A DNA stretch of 64,000 bases from Piscinibacter gummiphilus (GTDB taxonomy: Bacteria > Pseudomonadota > Gammaproteobacteria > Burkholderiales > Burkholderiaceae_C): positions 5,208,001 through 5,272,000 of the forward strand of contig NZ_CP015118.1 of assembly GCF_002116905.1 (NCBI RefSeq), in the 5' to 3' direction. A program made the translations under genes and the position numbers. Under the pieces are notes generated by a model. It searched no databases and was not told the DNA's origin. It was given only the letters and a program-made list of their open reading frames with translations. Each line of letters opens with the position of its first letter. The stretch's first letter is position 1. This document shows positions 25,396 through 34,494 of this stretch, piece by piece.

Positions 25396-25806
25396 TCAGG
25401 CGGTCTTTTCGACCGGCAGGTTGGCTTCACGCCAGGCGGCCAGGCCACCGGTGAGCGTGCGCGCGTTCTCGTAACCGAGTTTGCGAAGCATAACGACGGC
25501 CTTCGAGGCGTGTGCGCCGCGGTTGCACACCACCACGATGGGCAAGGACTTGTTCTTCGGCAGCGCCGTGCTCGTCTCGAGCGTGGCAAGCGGAATGTTC
25601 TTCGCGTTCATCACGTGGCCTGCGGCGTACTCGGCCGCGTCACGCACGTCGACCAGCACGGCCTTCTCGCGGTTGATCAGGTGGATGGCCTCGGCCGTGG
25701 TCACGCCACCGGCGGGGGCACCGCGGCGCAGCGTGGGCCAGGCGAGCAGGCCACCCGACACCAGGGCCACGGCAAAGAGGTACCACGTTTCCAGAAAGAA
25801 TTTCAC
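25396..25806 (-). CDS. membrane-anchored rhodanese-domain protein
   Basis: This 136-residue protein has an N-terminal membrane helix (about 6-24) and a single rhodanese domain. The catalytic Cys is in VVVCNRGAHASKA, and VLVDVRDAAEYAAGHVMNAKNIPL is the family CDC25-like strand. It corresponds in position to YibN of Escherichia coli, upstream of grxC-secB-gpsA. The sulfur donor and acceptor are unknown. It diverges from gpmA. Confidence 0.9.
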   Translation of the reverse strand: MKFFLETWYLFAVALVSGGLLAWPTLRRGAPAGGVTTAEAIHLINREKAVLVDVRDAAEYAAGHVMNAKNIPLATLETSTALPKNKSLPIVVVCNRGAHASKAVVMLRKLGYENARTLTGGLAAWREANLPVEKTA

Positions 25807-25880
25807 GACAGCGTCCGGGATTTGGAGACAAAGACGAATTATAGAATTCCGCCTCCACCGTCCAACCGATGCCCCCTGCC

Positions 25881-26627
25881 ATGTACAAACTCGTGCTCAT
25901 TCGCCACGGCGAATCGACCTGGAACCTCGAAAACCGCTTCACCGGCTGGACCGACGTCGAGCTGACCCCCACGGGCGTCGAACAGGCCAAGGAGGCCGGC
26001 CGGCTGCTGAAGGCCGAGGGCTACGAGTTCGACGTGGCCTACACGTCGGTGCTCAAGCGCGCCATCTGGACGCTGTGGCACACGCTCGACCAGATGGACC
26101 GCACCTGGCTGCCCGTCGTGCACAGCTGGCGCCTGAACGAGCGCCACTACGGCGGCCTGCAGGGCCTGAACAAGGCCGAGACGGCCAAGAAGTACGGCGA
26201 CGAGCAGGTGCTCGTCTGGCGCCGCAGCTATGACACCCCGCCGCCGGAGCTCGACGCGAACGACGAGCGCAGCGAACGCAGCGACCCGCGCTACGCCAAG
26301 CTCAAGCCGGAAGACGTGCCCCTCACCGAATGCCTGAAGGACACCGTGGCCCGCGTGCTGCCGGTGTGGAACGAAAGCATCGGCCCGGCCATCAAGGCCG
26401 GCAAGCGCGTCGTGATCGCCGCGCACGGCAACAGCATCCGCGCCCTGGTCAAGTACCTCGACAACATCGCCGACGACGCCATCGTGGGCGTGAACATCCC
26501 GAACGGCATCCCGCTCGTCTACGAGCTGGACGCGAACCTGAAGCCCATCAAGAGCTACTACCTCGGCGACGAGGAAGCCGCGAAGGCCGCCGCGGCGGCG
26601 GTGGCGAACCAGGGCAAGAAGGGCTGA
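25881..26627 (+). CDS. gpmA: 2,3-bisphosphoglycerate-dependent phosphoglycerate mutase
   Basis: This 248-residue glycolytic enzyme interconverts 3- and 2-phosphoglycerate. The phospho-histidine motif is LIRHGES (7-13), with NERHYGGLQGLNKAETA and the second His in AHGNSIRALVKYLD. The ATG at 25881 gives the usual MYKLVLIRHGE; an ATG four codons earlier is less likely. Length is normal for the dPGM family. The C-terminus ends in an Ala-rich tail. Confidence 0.97.
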   Translation: MYKLVLIRHGESTWNLENRFTGWTDVELTPTGVEQAKEAGRLLKAEGYEFDVAYTSVLKRAIWTLWHTLDQMDRTWLPVVHSWRLNERHYGGLQGLNKAETAKKYGDEQVLVWRRSYDTPPPELDANDERSERSDPRYAKLKPEDVPLTECLKDTVARVLPVWNESIGPAIKAGKRVVIAAHGNSIRALVKYLDNIADDAIVGVNIPNGIPLVYELDANLKPIKSYYLGDEEAAKAAAAAVANQGKKG

Positions 26628-26712
26628 CACCCCGCCGGGCCTTGGCCCAACGGGGGATGCGCGAGACACTCCGGTCAGTGCCCAATGCGGGCACGCCCCT
26701 CTCGGAGAAGCC

Positions 26713-28386
26713 ATGTCCGCCGCCCCCGATCCCGCCTCCATCGCCCGCTTCGACCAGATGTTCCCGGCCCTCACCGAGGCCGAGATCGCCCGCGTGCGCC
26801 GCTTCGGCACGCCGCAACGCCACCCGGCGGGCACCCGGCTGCTGAGCGCCGGCGAGCCGGCGCCCGGGATGATGATCATCCTGTCCGGCCACGTGTCGAT
26901 CAGCCAGCGCGACGGCCTCGGCCGCGTGCGCGGCATCGTGGACCATGCCCCGGGGCAGTTCATCGGCGAGGTGGGATCGCTCTCGGGCCGGCCCTCGCTC
27001 GTGGACGCCGTCACCACCGACGATGTGGACGTGCTGCTGGTGCCCCCCGAACAGCTGCGCGCACTGATCATCGCGGAGGCCTCGCTCGGCGAACGCCTCG
27101 TGCGGGCGCTGATCCTGCGGCGGGTCGCGCTGATCGAGTCGGGCGGCAGCGGCCCGGTGCTGCTGGGCCAGCCGGGTGCCGCGAACCTGCTGCGGCTGCG
27201 CAGCTTCCTGCAGCGCAACGGCGAGCCGCACCACGTCGTCGACGCGACGCTCGACACCGAGGCGGCCGCGCTGATGGCGCAGTACGGCGCCGACGAACAC
27301 GCGGTGCTCGTGATCTGCCCGGATGGCGGCGTGCTGGTCGACCCCGACGAAACCGCGCTCGCGCGCTGCATCGGCATGGTCGACACGCACGAACACGACG
27401 AACTGTTCGACGTGGCGATCGTGGGCGCCGGCCCGGCCGGCCTGTCGACGGCCGTGTACGCCGCGTCCGAGGGCCTGCGCGTCGTCGTGCTCGACACCCG
27501 CGCCTACGGCGGCCAGGCCGGCGCCAGCTCGCGCATCGAGAACTACCTCGGTTTTCCCACCGGCATCTCGGGCCAGGCGCTCGCGGGCCGGGCCTACGTG
27601 CAGGCGCAGAAGTTCGGTGCCGAGATGATGATCCCGGCGCGCGTCACCTCGCTCGACTGCTCGCGCGACGACCCCGAGGGCGCGCTGCGGCTGCGCCTGG
27701 CCGACGGCCGCCGCCTGCGCACGCGCACCGTCGTGATCGCGAGCGGCGCGCGCTACCGCCGCCCGGCCGTGCCCCACCTCGCCGAGTACGAGGGCCGCGG
27801 CATCTGGTACTGGGTCTCGCCCGTCGAGGCCACGCCGTGCCGCAACGAGGTGGCCGCGCTCGTGGGCGGCGGCAACTCCGCGGGCCAGGCGGCCGTGATG
27901 CTGTCGCAGTACGCCGCGAAGGTGCACCTGCTCGTGCGCGGCCCCGGCCTCGCGGCGAGCATGTCGCGCTACCTGATCGACCGCATCGAGGCCACGCCCA
28001 ACATCGAGCTGCGCCCGTTCACCGAACTCGTGGGCCTGCACGGCTGCGAGATGGGCCGCCTGCGCGCCGTCACGTGGCGCGACAGGCACCAGGACGCCGA
28101 GCAGCACGTGCCGCTGCGCCACCTGTTCCTGTTCACCGGCGCCGAGCCCGAGACCGCGTGGCTCGAGGGCTGCAACGTGCTGGTGGACGGCCACGGCTTC
28201 GTGCGCACCGGACCGGTCGCCTGCAACGACCTCAAGACCACGTCGCTCGAGACCAGCGTGCCCGGCGTCTTCGCGGTGGGCGACGTGCGCTCGGGGTCGG
28301 TCAAGCGCGTGGGCGGGGCCATCGGCGAGGGCGCCGCGGCGGTCGCGCAGATCCACCAGTTCCTCGCGGCGGGCGCCACGGCCTGA
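26713..28386 (+). CDS. cyclic-nucleotide-binding-domain/thioredoxin-reductase-like flavoprotein fusion
   Basis: This 557-residue protein carries an N-terminal CRP-type cNMP-binding domain (about 1-140: GTRLLSAGEPAPGMMIILSGHVSI, GQFIGEVGSLSGRPS). A thioredoxin-fold-like spacer (about 150-220) and a two-dinucleotide-domain flavoprotein follow (FAD: VAIVGAGPAGLSTAVYAAS; NAD(P): AALVGGGNSAGQAA; C-terminal FAVGDVRSGSVKRV). The CxxC redox pair of thioredoxin reductase is absent: the site reads WVSPVEATPCRNE with one Cys. It may be a nucleotide-regulated oxidoreductase with an unidentified partner. It lies 86 bases after gpmA and ahead of a secreted hydrolase. Confidence 0.8.
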   Translation: MSAAPDPASIARFDQMFPALTEAEIARVRRFGTPQRHPAGTRLLSAGEPAPGMMIILSGHVSISQRDGLGRVRGIVDHAPGQFIGEVGSLSGRPSLVDAVTTDDVDVLLVPPEQLRALIIAEASLGERLVRALILRRVALIESGGSGPVLLGQPGAANLLRLRSFLQRNGEPHHVVDATLDTEAAALMAQYGADEHAVLVICPDGGVLVDPDETALARCIGMVDTHEHDELFDVAIVGAGPAGLSTAVYAASEGLRVVVLDTRAYGGQAGASSRIENYLGFPTGISGQALAGRAYVQAQKFGAEMMIPARVTSLDCSRDDPEGALRLRLADGRRLRTRTVVIASGARYRRPAVPHLAEYEGRGIWYWVSPVEATPCRNEVAALVGGGNSAGQAAVMLSQYAAKVHLLVRGPGLAASMSRYLIDRIEATPNIELRPFTELVGLHGCEMGRLRAVTWRDRHQDAEQHVPLRHLFLFTGAEPETAWLEGCNVLVDGHGFVRTGPVACNDLKTTSLETSVPGVFAVGDVRSGSVKRVGGAIGEGAAAVAQIHQFLAAGATA

Positions 28387-28550
28387 GCCGCCCGTTCGGG
28401 AGGGGAGAGCGGCCCCCCCGTCGAAAGTCCTGCCGCCGGCGTGACCAGCGAGAGTCGGCTGCGACGGCATCTCCGGCCACAGTGACCGGGTCATTCCCGC
28501 ACGCCACATCCGTGGCCGTGCCGACCCGTCACTTTGCCGAAGGACCTCCC

Positions 28551-29480
28551 ATGAAGACGCTCTTCCGCTGGCTCGCGGCCACCGCGCTCGCCACCACCCT
28601 CGCCGGCGCTGTCCACGCACAAGCCCTCACCTACCCGAAGGCGTTCACCTTCCGCGAGGTGGCCACCAACGGCACGACGATCCACGTGCGCCAGGCCGGC
28701 ACCGGCCCGGCCGTGGTGCTGCTGCACGGCTACGGAGAAACCGGCGACATGTGGGTGCCGCTCGCCACCGAACTCGCACGCGACCACACCGTGGTGGTGC
28801 CCGACCTGCGCGGTCTCGGCCGCTCGGCCAAGCCCAAGGGCGGCTTCGACAAGATGAACCAGGCCGGCGACGTGGCCGGCGTGCTCGACGCGCTGAAGAT
28901 CGAGCAGGCCGACGTGGTGGCCCATGACATCGGCAACATGGTGGCCTTCGCGTTCGCCGCGAAGTACCCGCAGCGCGTGGGCCGCCTCGTGGTCATCGAC
29001 GCCCCGGTGCCCGGCGTGGGCCCGTGGGACGAGATCCTGAAGAACCCGCTGCTGTGGCACTTCCGCTTCGGCGGCCCCGACATGGAGCGCCTCGTGGCCG
29101 GCCGCGAGCGCATCTACCTCGACCGCTTCTGGAACGAGTTCTCCGCCACACCGGCCCGCTTCAGCGAACCGGCCCGCCAGCACTACGCGAAGCTCTACGC
29201 CCTGCCCGGCGCGATGCACTCGGGCTTCTCGCAGTTCGCCGCGTTCGACCAGGACGCCATCGACAACCGCGCCTGGCTCGCCGCCGGCAACCAGCTGAAG
29301 ATGCCCGTGCTGGCGCTGGGCGGCGAAAAGTCCTTCGGCCTCGTGATGGCCGCCGTGATGCGCAACGCCGCCACCGACGTGCGCGAAGGGGTCGTGCCCG
29401 GCTCGGGCCACTGGATCATGGAAGAGAACCCGCAGGCGACGGTCGCGCTCGTGACCGGGTTCCTCGGCGAGAAGCGCTGA
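28551..29480 (+). CDS. secreted alpha/beta hydrolase of the epoxide hydrolase/dehalogenase type
   Basis: This 309-residue protein has a signal peptide ending VHAQA (residues 1-24) and is probably periplasmic or secreted. The fold motifs are VVLLHGYGETGDMW (oxyanion HG), the nucleophile elbow VAHDIGNMVAF with Asp as nucleophile, and the acid/His near the end (GSGHWIMEENP). An Asp nucleophile points to epoxide hydrolases or haloalkane dehalogenases rather than serine esterases. The start at 28551 has AAGGA eight bases ahead. The substrate is unknown. Confidence 0.8.
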   Translation: MKTLFRWLAATALATTLAGAVHAQALTYPKAFTFREVATNGTTIHVRQAGTGPAVVLLHGYGETGDMWVPLATELARDHTVVVPDLRGLGRSAKPKGGFDKMNQAGDVAGVLDALKIEQADVVAHDIGNMVAFAFAAKYPQRVGRLVVIDAPVPGVGPWDEILKNPLLWHFRFGGPDMERLVAGRERIYLDRFWNEFSATPARFSEPARQHYAKLYALPGAMHSGFSQFAAFDQDAIDNRAWLAAGNQLKMPVLALGGEKSFGLVMAAVMRNAATDVREGVVPGSGHWIMEENPQATVALVTGFLGEKR

Positions 29481-29496
29481 AGCGTCCGCGCCAGGG

Positions 29497-30210
29497 TCAG
29501 CGGCGCGCGTTCGCCGACGCCGATCCGGCGTCGCCCACGAACGCCGCCAGCACCTTGGCGCATTCCTCCGGCATCACCTGGAGCAGCGCGTGCGGCCCCG
29601 CCAGGCGGAGGACTTCCGTCGGCGGATGCCGCCGCACGATGAACCGGCCCGCCGACGCGGGCACCACGAGGTCCTCGTCGGCCTGCAGGTACAGCACCGG
29701 GCACACCACCTGGTTCAACCGCGGGGTGGCGTCGACGTCGACCACCGACCGCAGCCGGGCCCGCAGCACCGCCGCCGGCACGCGCTCCAGTGCCCTCGCC
29801 AACCCGGCACGCAGCGACGGGTTGTCGAAGCGGCCGTGCAGCACCCCCGCCATCAGCGGCAGCGGGACCTGTCCGAACGGCACGAACGGCAGCAGGGCCC
29901 GCAGGAGCCCGAGCAACGGCCGGGGGTTCCGCACGAAGGTGCAGCACAGGACGAGCCCGACGACCCGGCCGGGGTGTTTCGCCGCCAGCGAGACGGCCAG
30001 CGGACCGGAGAACGATTCGCCGAGCAGCACCAGCGGCCCCTGCGCCGGCAGCGCGGCCTCGGCGAGCGCCTCGAGCGCGTCGTAGCCCAGCGCGCGGTCG
30101 GCGGGGTAGGACAGCACCGTGACCCGCAGCTTCCCCGCGAGCGCCTCGAGCAGCGGGCCGAAGAGCGTGCCGGTGCCGTCCAGGCCGGGAAGCAGCACGA
30201 GCGTGGTCAT
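29497..30210 (-). CDS. alpha/beta hydrolase
   Basis: This 237-residue cytoplasmic protein has the serine nucleophile elbow GESFSG and LVLLPGLDGTGTLFGPLLEAL at the N-terminus. The likely acid is in YLQADEDLVVP and the His in AGPHALLQVMPEE. The family resembles small esterases or thioesterases. It converges on the secreted hydrolase with 16 bases between them. The substrate is unknown. Confidence 0.8.
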   Translation of the reverse strand: MTTLVLLPGLDGTGTLFGPLLEALAGKLRVTVLSYPADRALGYDALEALAEAALPAQGPLVLLGESFSGPLAVSLAAKHPGRVVGLVLCCTFVRNPRPLLGLLRALLPFVPFGQVPLPLMAGVLHGRFDNPSLRAGLARALERVPAAVLRARLRSVVDVDATPRLNQVVCPVLYLQADEDLVVPASAGRFIVRRHPPTEVLRLAGPHALLQVMPEECAKVLAAFVGDAGSASANARR

Positions 30211-30228
30211 GGCGGCGACGGCCTCACG

Positions 30229-30849
30229 TCACCCCGTCCTCGTGTTGAAGCAGAGCCACACGAACCCCGCGACGTTCACCACCACCGTGGCCCAGAACGC
30301 CGCGCGGAACGGCGCCTTCGACGACTTGTGCCGCAACAGCTGCTGCGCGAGGAGCGCGCCGGGCCATCCACCGGCCAGGCCGAGCAGCAGCAGCGTGCTT
30401 TCGGCCGTGCGCCAGCGCCCGGCCCGGGCCGCCGCCTTGTCGAACGCATACGCGAAGAAGCACACCACGCTCGCCACGGCATAGACGCCGGCCACCCACA
30501 CCGGCACGCCCCAGGCCACCGCACAGGCGACCCAGACGCCGAGGAACACGGGCAGGGCCACCAGCGACGCGAGGGACCACCGCGGCGGCGCCGCGCGGCG
30601 CGCGACCCGCACCGACGGCGGGACACGGTCCACGCGCACCGCCACGTCCGTCGCGCGCTTCTGGCCACCGGGCCCGGTCTCCACCGCGAAGCTGACACGC
30701 TGCCCCGCATGCGGCCGCCCCGCGCGCCGCGCCATCGACTTGATGTGAAGGAAGATCTGCTGGCCGCCCTGATCCGGCGCGATGAAACCGAAGCCCCGTT
30801 CGTCGTTCCACGAGACGATCTCCCCCTCGAAACGGATGCGGCGGGTCAT
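30229..30849 (-). CDS. cold-shock-domain and DUF1294 membrane protein
   Basis: This 206-residue protein joins an N-terminal cold-shock domain (about 1-65: EIVSWNDERGFGFIAPDQGGQQIFLHI, with RNP motifs) to a DUF1294 region of about four helices (FFAYAFDKAAARAGRWRTAESTLLLLGLAGGWPGALLAQQLLRHKS). The fusion is common in proteobacteria; it may couple nucleic-acid binding to the membrane. Function is unknown. The gap to the neighbouring lipoprotein gene is 139 bases. Confidence 0.88.
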   Translation of the reverse strand: MTRRIRFEGEIVSWNDERGFGFIAPDQGGQQIFLHIKSMARRAGRPHAGQRVSFAVETGPGGQKRATDVAVRVDRVPPSVRVARRAAPPRWSLASLVALPVFLGVWVACAVAWGVPVWVAGVYAVASVVCFFAYAFDKAAARAGRWRTAESTLLLLGLAGGWPGALLAQQLLRHKSSKAPFRAAFWATVVVNVAGFVWLCFNTRTG

Positions 30850-30988
30850 GCGCGGGCAGGCAGCGGCAGCGTCCCGGGTCGGACGAGCAAGGTGTTCATG
30901 GTCCCCTCCCTGGGGCGTCGTGTGGACACCGGCTTCGGTGGCCGGCGGGTGTGAGCGCGAGAGGATAGCAGCGGCCCGGCGTCCGGCG

Positions 30989-31357
30989 TCACTCGCGGCA
31001 GAACCCTTCCCCCGGCGCCACCACGAGGCACTCGGTCTTGTCCGCGAGCCACTTCATGCCGGTGCCTTCGCCGTTCGTCGCGCGCAGCACCTGCGGCTTG
31101 CCGTCGCGCTCGAAGCGGATGGTGTCGCCGTCGGCCGTGCCCTTGAACGAACGCGGGCCGTCGAGGTTGCTCAGCGTGAGGTCGTAGGTGCCGTGCGACC
31201 CGGCCACCTTCAGGAACGTGCCCTCGGGGCCGTTCCACTGCCCGACCCACGCGTCGGTGGGCACGGGGGTGTCGGTGCGGGCGTCCGGCGGTGCGGCACG
31301 TTCGCCGCACGCGGCCAGCGCGAGCACGCAGGCGAAACCGGCGATCTGGAATCTCAT
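30989..31357 (-). CDS. small lipoprotein of unknown function
   Basis: This 122-residue protein has a lipoprotein signal (MRFQIAGFACVLALAAC, Cys17). A short linker leads into a beta-rich domain (WVGQWNGPEGTFLKVAG, YDLTLSNLDGPRSFKG, GTADGDTIRFERDGKPQVLR) with a C-terminal cysteine pair (TECLVV...EGFC). It looks like a small lipocalin-like or beta-barrel periplasmic protein. No catalytic motif is visible. Confidence 0.8.
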   Translation of the reverse strand: MRFQIAGFACVLALAACGERAAPPDARTDTPVPTDAWVGQWNGPEGTFLKVAGSHGTYDLTLSNLDGPRSFKGTADGDTIRFERDGKPQVLRATNGEGTGMKWLADKTECLVVAPGEGFCRE

Positions 31358-31516
31358 GGTCCGAGTGTAGGACGACCTTCATTCCTCAAGGCCAGCAGGG
31401 TTCCAGCGTCGCATGTCACCTCGGGGACACGGGTTGCACCCCGATGCGGGCCCGGGGACCCCGTGCATAGAGTGCCAACCACAACACGGTTTCGACCACC
31501 ACGACAGGAGACACAG

Positions 31517-33358
31517 ATGCCCCAGACCCGGAGCCCGCACCGGCTCGCCCTCGTCACGCCCGTGCTCGCCGCGGCCCTCGCCCTGGGCGCTTGCGGCGGC
31601 GGTGACGACGATGTCGCCACGCCGCCCCCGGCCCCCGAATTCACCATCGAGACCCACACGCTCGCGAGCGCCGCGAAACCCGCGCGCACGCCCGGCTCGC
31701 CCGGCGTCACCGTGCCCGCCGCACACAAGCTCGCGACGCAGTTCGGCGGCACGGCCGTCGACCTCAACCGCGTGCGCTACACCCGCTACGCGCTGACGGC
31801 CAACGCCGGCAAGCCGGTGGATGCGGTGCTGGTGGCGGTGCCAGGCACGCTCGCCGCGTCGCACAGCTACCTCGTGCTCGCCGAGAACCTCGTGCGCCGC
31901 ATGTGGGCCGACCACGGCAAGGTGGTGGAGCTGTGGGGGGTGGACCGCCGCTCGGTGCAGCTGCAGGACATGGCCGGGCTGAACACCGCCGAACGCGAGC
32001 GCAACCCGCTGCTGGCGCTGAACTGGCTGTACGGCGGCGAACTGGGCCTGCCGCTCGACCCGAAGCTCACGCGGCGCGCCGTGTTCTACGACGGCACCGA
32101 CGTGCCCTTCATGGCGAACTGGACGCCCCAGGTGCATTCGTTCGACATCGATGCCATCGTCGAACGCGCCCGCACCGTGGCGCGCAACCAGACCGTGTAC
32201 CTCGGCGGGCATTCGGCCGGCACCGGCTTCGTCGCGCGCTACGCGGCCACCGACTTCGACCTGACCGGCGCGGGCCCCGCGAAGCCGGGCTACGGGAAAC
32301 TCGCGGGCCTCGTGCTGTTCGAGGGCCCCGGCGGCGCGCTGGCCACCACCGCGCCCACGCCGGCCGACCTCGACGCCGTGATCGCCGCGGCCGACGGCGG
32401 TCTCTACGACAAGGTGGCCGCAGGCACCCTGCCCGCCTTCGTCACGCGCCCGGGCCTGACGCCGCGGGTCAACGCGTCCTCCGAGGTGTCGGGACTGCAG
32501 ATCGACGTCGAAGGCACGATCAACGGCACGCAGGCGCTGCTGCAGGCCGACCAGGGCGGCACCGCCGGCAACAACGTCTACAACAAGGTCGCCGACTTCA
32601 ACAAGCGCGCGTTCCCGGTCACGGCCGGTGCCGCGCTCGGCACCTTCATGGACGACGACAACGTGGCGCGCACCGAGTTCTATTCGGTGTCGATCGGCAT
32701 CCTCGGCGACGCCCGCACCGACGGCACGCGCGTCTGGCTCGACAACGACGCGGCCCTGCCCGCCACCGCCTTCCGCGACTTCGGCCCGATGCCCGCAACC
32801 GTCAGCCTCGCCACGCCCCCGTGGGGCAAGGAGGTCGAACCCACGAACCTGAAACGCTTCTCGCGGGCCTTCTTCCTCGGCGACTCGACGTACAGCGACT
32901 GGTACTACCCGAGCACCGGCCTGCTGATCGGCAACGCCACCGCGGCCGCGGGCGGCGGCGCGAACCTCGGCCTCGACACCAGCGCCCTCTCGAAGCCCGT
33001 CGCCCAGGGCGGGCGCGGCCGCGCGGACATCGTGAACCAGACGCAGGCCCGCCTGATCGACATCCCGGTGATCGCCTTCGGCGGCACGAACGGCCTCACG
33101 CCGGTGCCCGGCATCTGGCGCGGCTTCGCCGAGGCCATCGCACCGTGCGCCGCGCCCAGCTGCACCGCGGGCACCGCGCGCACGCCGGCCGGCCAGGCCA
33201 CGCTCGTGGCCAACCGCACCTTCGGCGGGGTCGCCGGCGGCTTCGAGGTCTTCATGAGCGAGGGCTACACCCACGTGGACGTGCTGACGGCCAACGACGA
33301 CGCGACCAACAACGTCGTGCGGCCGCTGGCCGCGTTCATGCTGCGCAACCTGCGCTGA
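31517..33358 (+). CDS. large alpha/beta hydrolase-like lipoprotein
   Basis: This 613-residue lipoprotein has the lipobox LGAC (Cys27) followed by Gly/Asp-rich GGGDDD. CAGGAG lies seven bases before the ATG at 31517. The core shows a serine elbow GGHSAGTGFVARYAA, and the protein ends in a His-containing EGYTHVDVLTANDD, which could complete a triad. Two cysteines near the C-terminus (APCAAPSC) may pair. It is much longer than a typical esterase because of an insertion of some 250 residues between the elbow and the acid. The substrate is unknown. Confidence 0.75.
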   Translation: MPQTRSPHRLALVTPVLAAALALGACGGGDDDVATPPPAPEFTIETHTLASAAKPARTPGSPGVTVPAAHKLATQFGGTAVDLNRVRYTRYALTANAGKPVDAVLVAVPGTLAASHSYLVLAENLVRRMWADHGKVVELWGVDRRSVQLQDMAGLNTAERERNPLLALNWLYGGELGLPLDPKLTRRAVFYDGTDVPFMANWTPQVHSFDIDAIVERARTVARNQTVYLGGHSAGTGFVARYAATDFDLTGAGPAKPGYGKLAGLVLFEGPGGALATTAPTPADLDAVIAAADGGLYDKVAAGTLPAFVTRPGLTPRVNASSEVSGLQIDVEGTINGTQALLQADQGGTAGNNVYNKVADFNKRAFPVTAGAALGTFMDDDNVARTEFYSVSIGILGDARTDGTRVWLDNDAALPATAFRDFGPMPATVSLATPPWGKEVEPTNLKRFSRAFFLGDSTYSDWYYPSTGLLIGNATAAAGGGANLGLDTSALSKPVAQGGRGRADIVNQTQARLIDIPVIAFGGTNGLTPVPGIWRGFAEAIAPCAAPSCTAGTARTPAGQATLVANRTFGGVAGGFEVFMSEGYTHVDVLTANDDATNNVVRPLAAFMLRNLR

Positions 33359-33363
33359 ACGGA

Positions 33364-33404
33364 GGGAGCGGACAGGCGGGGCGTTCAGCGCCCCGTCTGC
33401 TCCC
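33364..33404. terminator. stem-loop between convergent genes
   Basis: GGGAGC (33364-33369) pairs with GCTCCC (33399-33404), and GGGGCG (33378-33383) pairs with CGCCCC (33389-33394), with an internal bulge. It lies between the hydrolase lipoprotein and the AraC gene and includes the AraC stop. There is no T-run, so termination is only suggested. Confidence 0.4.
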
Positions 33405-34494
33405 GCCGCCACTGCCCCGGCGACATGTCGGTCCAGCGCTTGAACGCATGCTGGAACGCGGACTGGTTCGCGAAACCGAGCGCGAGTGCGATCTCGGTGA
33501 GGTTGAGGTGCGCCTCCGCGAGGTACTGCTTGGCCTTGCGCTCGCGCACGCCGTCGAGCAGCGCGCGGAAGGTGAGGCCGCGCTCCTCGAGCCTCGCCTG
33601 CAGCGTGCGCGGGGCCATGTCGAGGTCGGCCGCCAGCGCGTCGAGCGTGAGCGAGCCGCTGCCGAGGCGTTCGCGCACGCGCCGGCGCAGCACCACCAGC
33701 AGGCCGGCGGCGTCGCCGCTCAGGCGCTCCAGTTCGAGCGCCACCTGCGCCCGCAACGCCGCGTTGGCGGCGGGGTCGTGCTGGCGCACCGGCAGCGCGA
33801 GGTATGAGGCCTGACCCTGCATCAGGTTGGCGGATTGACCGAAGCGCACCTGCCCGCCGAAGCAGCGTTCGTAGGCCGACACGTCCGCGGGCGCCGGCCC
33901 CTCGAAGCAGGCGTCGAACGGCAGCGAGGGCTCGCCCGTGAACCAGCGCGAGCGCCAGGCCCACGTGCCCATCAGCAGGTGCGCCAGCGCGGTGGAATGC
34001 GTGCCCGCGGCCGACACGAGGCGCAGCTGGAAGTGGTGGTCGTCCACGTGGGGGCGCACCTCGTAGACGTTGGTGAACAGCCGCTGGTAGCGCACGAGCA
34101 GGTTGCCCACCTCGGAGATGGACGGGCTCGTCATCAGCGCGAAGCCGAGCACACCGCCGTCCCACGGCTGCACGTGCTCGGACGCCTTGATCGCCAGGTC
34201 GGGATCGCGCAGGTGGCGCTGGGCCACGTCGATCACCGCGTGGAAGTCGTCGAGCGGAAAGGTCTCGCCGGGTGCGGCCTGCTCGACCCGGTGCACCAGG
34301 TCGGCCGCGTACAGCGACGCCGGATTCACGCCCTGCAGCCGCAGGTACGCGAACACCGCGCGGCTGTAGCCGATGTGCACGTCGGGCCGGGGCGCCGCGG
34401 GTCGTTCGGCCGACGGCAGCACCCGAAGCACCGGTTGCCGCGCGGGCGCGCGGTCAGCCGGGGACGGACAGGCGAGAGGCAGAGGTTGCGTCAC
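33385..34494 (-). CDS. AraC-family regulator downstream of lipase/foldase
   Basis: This 369-residue regulator has an N-terminal ligand-binding region of the arabinose-binding type found in OruR/ArgR-like regulators (HIGYSRAVFAYLRLQGVNPASLYAADL...HVQPWDGGVLGFALMTSPSI). The C-terminal double HTH contains LDALAADLDMAPRTLQARLEERGLTFRALLD and EIALALGFANQSAFQHAFKRWTDMSPGQWRR. Its start overlaps the end of the foldase gene by 41 bases, so it is translated from the same transcript and probably governs lipase expression. The effector is unknown. Confidence 0.88.
   Translation of the reverse strand: MTQPLPLACPSPADRAPARQPVLRVLPSAERPAAPRPDVHIGYSRAVFAYLRLQGVNPASLYAADLVHRVEQAAPGETFPLDDFHAVIDVAQRHLRDPDLAIKASEHVQPWDGGVLGFALMTSPSISEVGNLLVRYQRLFTNVYEVRPHVDDHHFQLRLVSAAGTHSTALAHLLMGTWAWRSRWFTGEPSLPFDACFEGPAPADVSAYERCFGGQVRFGQSANLMQGQASYLALPVRQHDPAANAALRAQVALELERLSGDAAGLLVVLRRRVRERLGSGSLTLDALAADLDMAPRTLQARLEERGLTFRALLDGVRERKAKQYLAEAHLNLTEIALALGFANQSAFQHAFKRWTDMSPGQWRREQTGR

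Noticed and set aside
26685..29480. A 931-codon frame seeming to fuse upstream sequence to the secreted hydrolase
   Set aside because: Only the part from 28551 encodes a protein; upstream it is a wrong-frame reading of the cNMP-domain flavoprotein, and a signal peptide begins at 28551.
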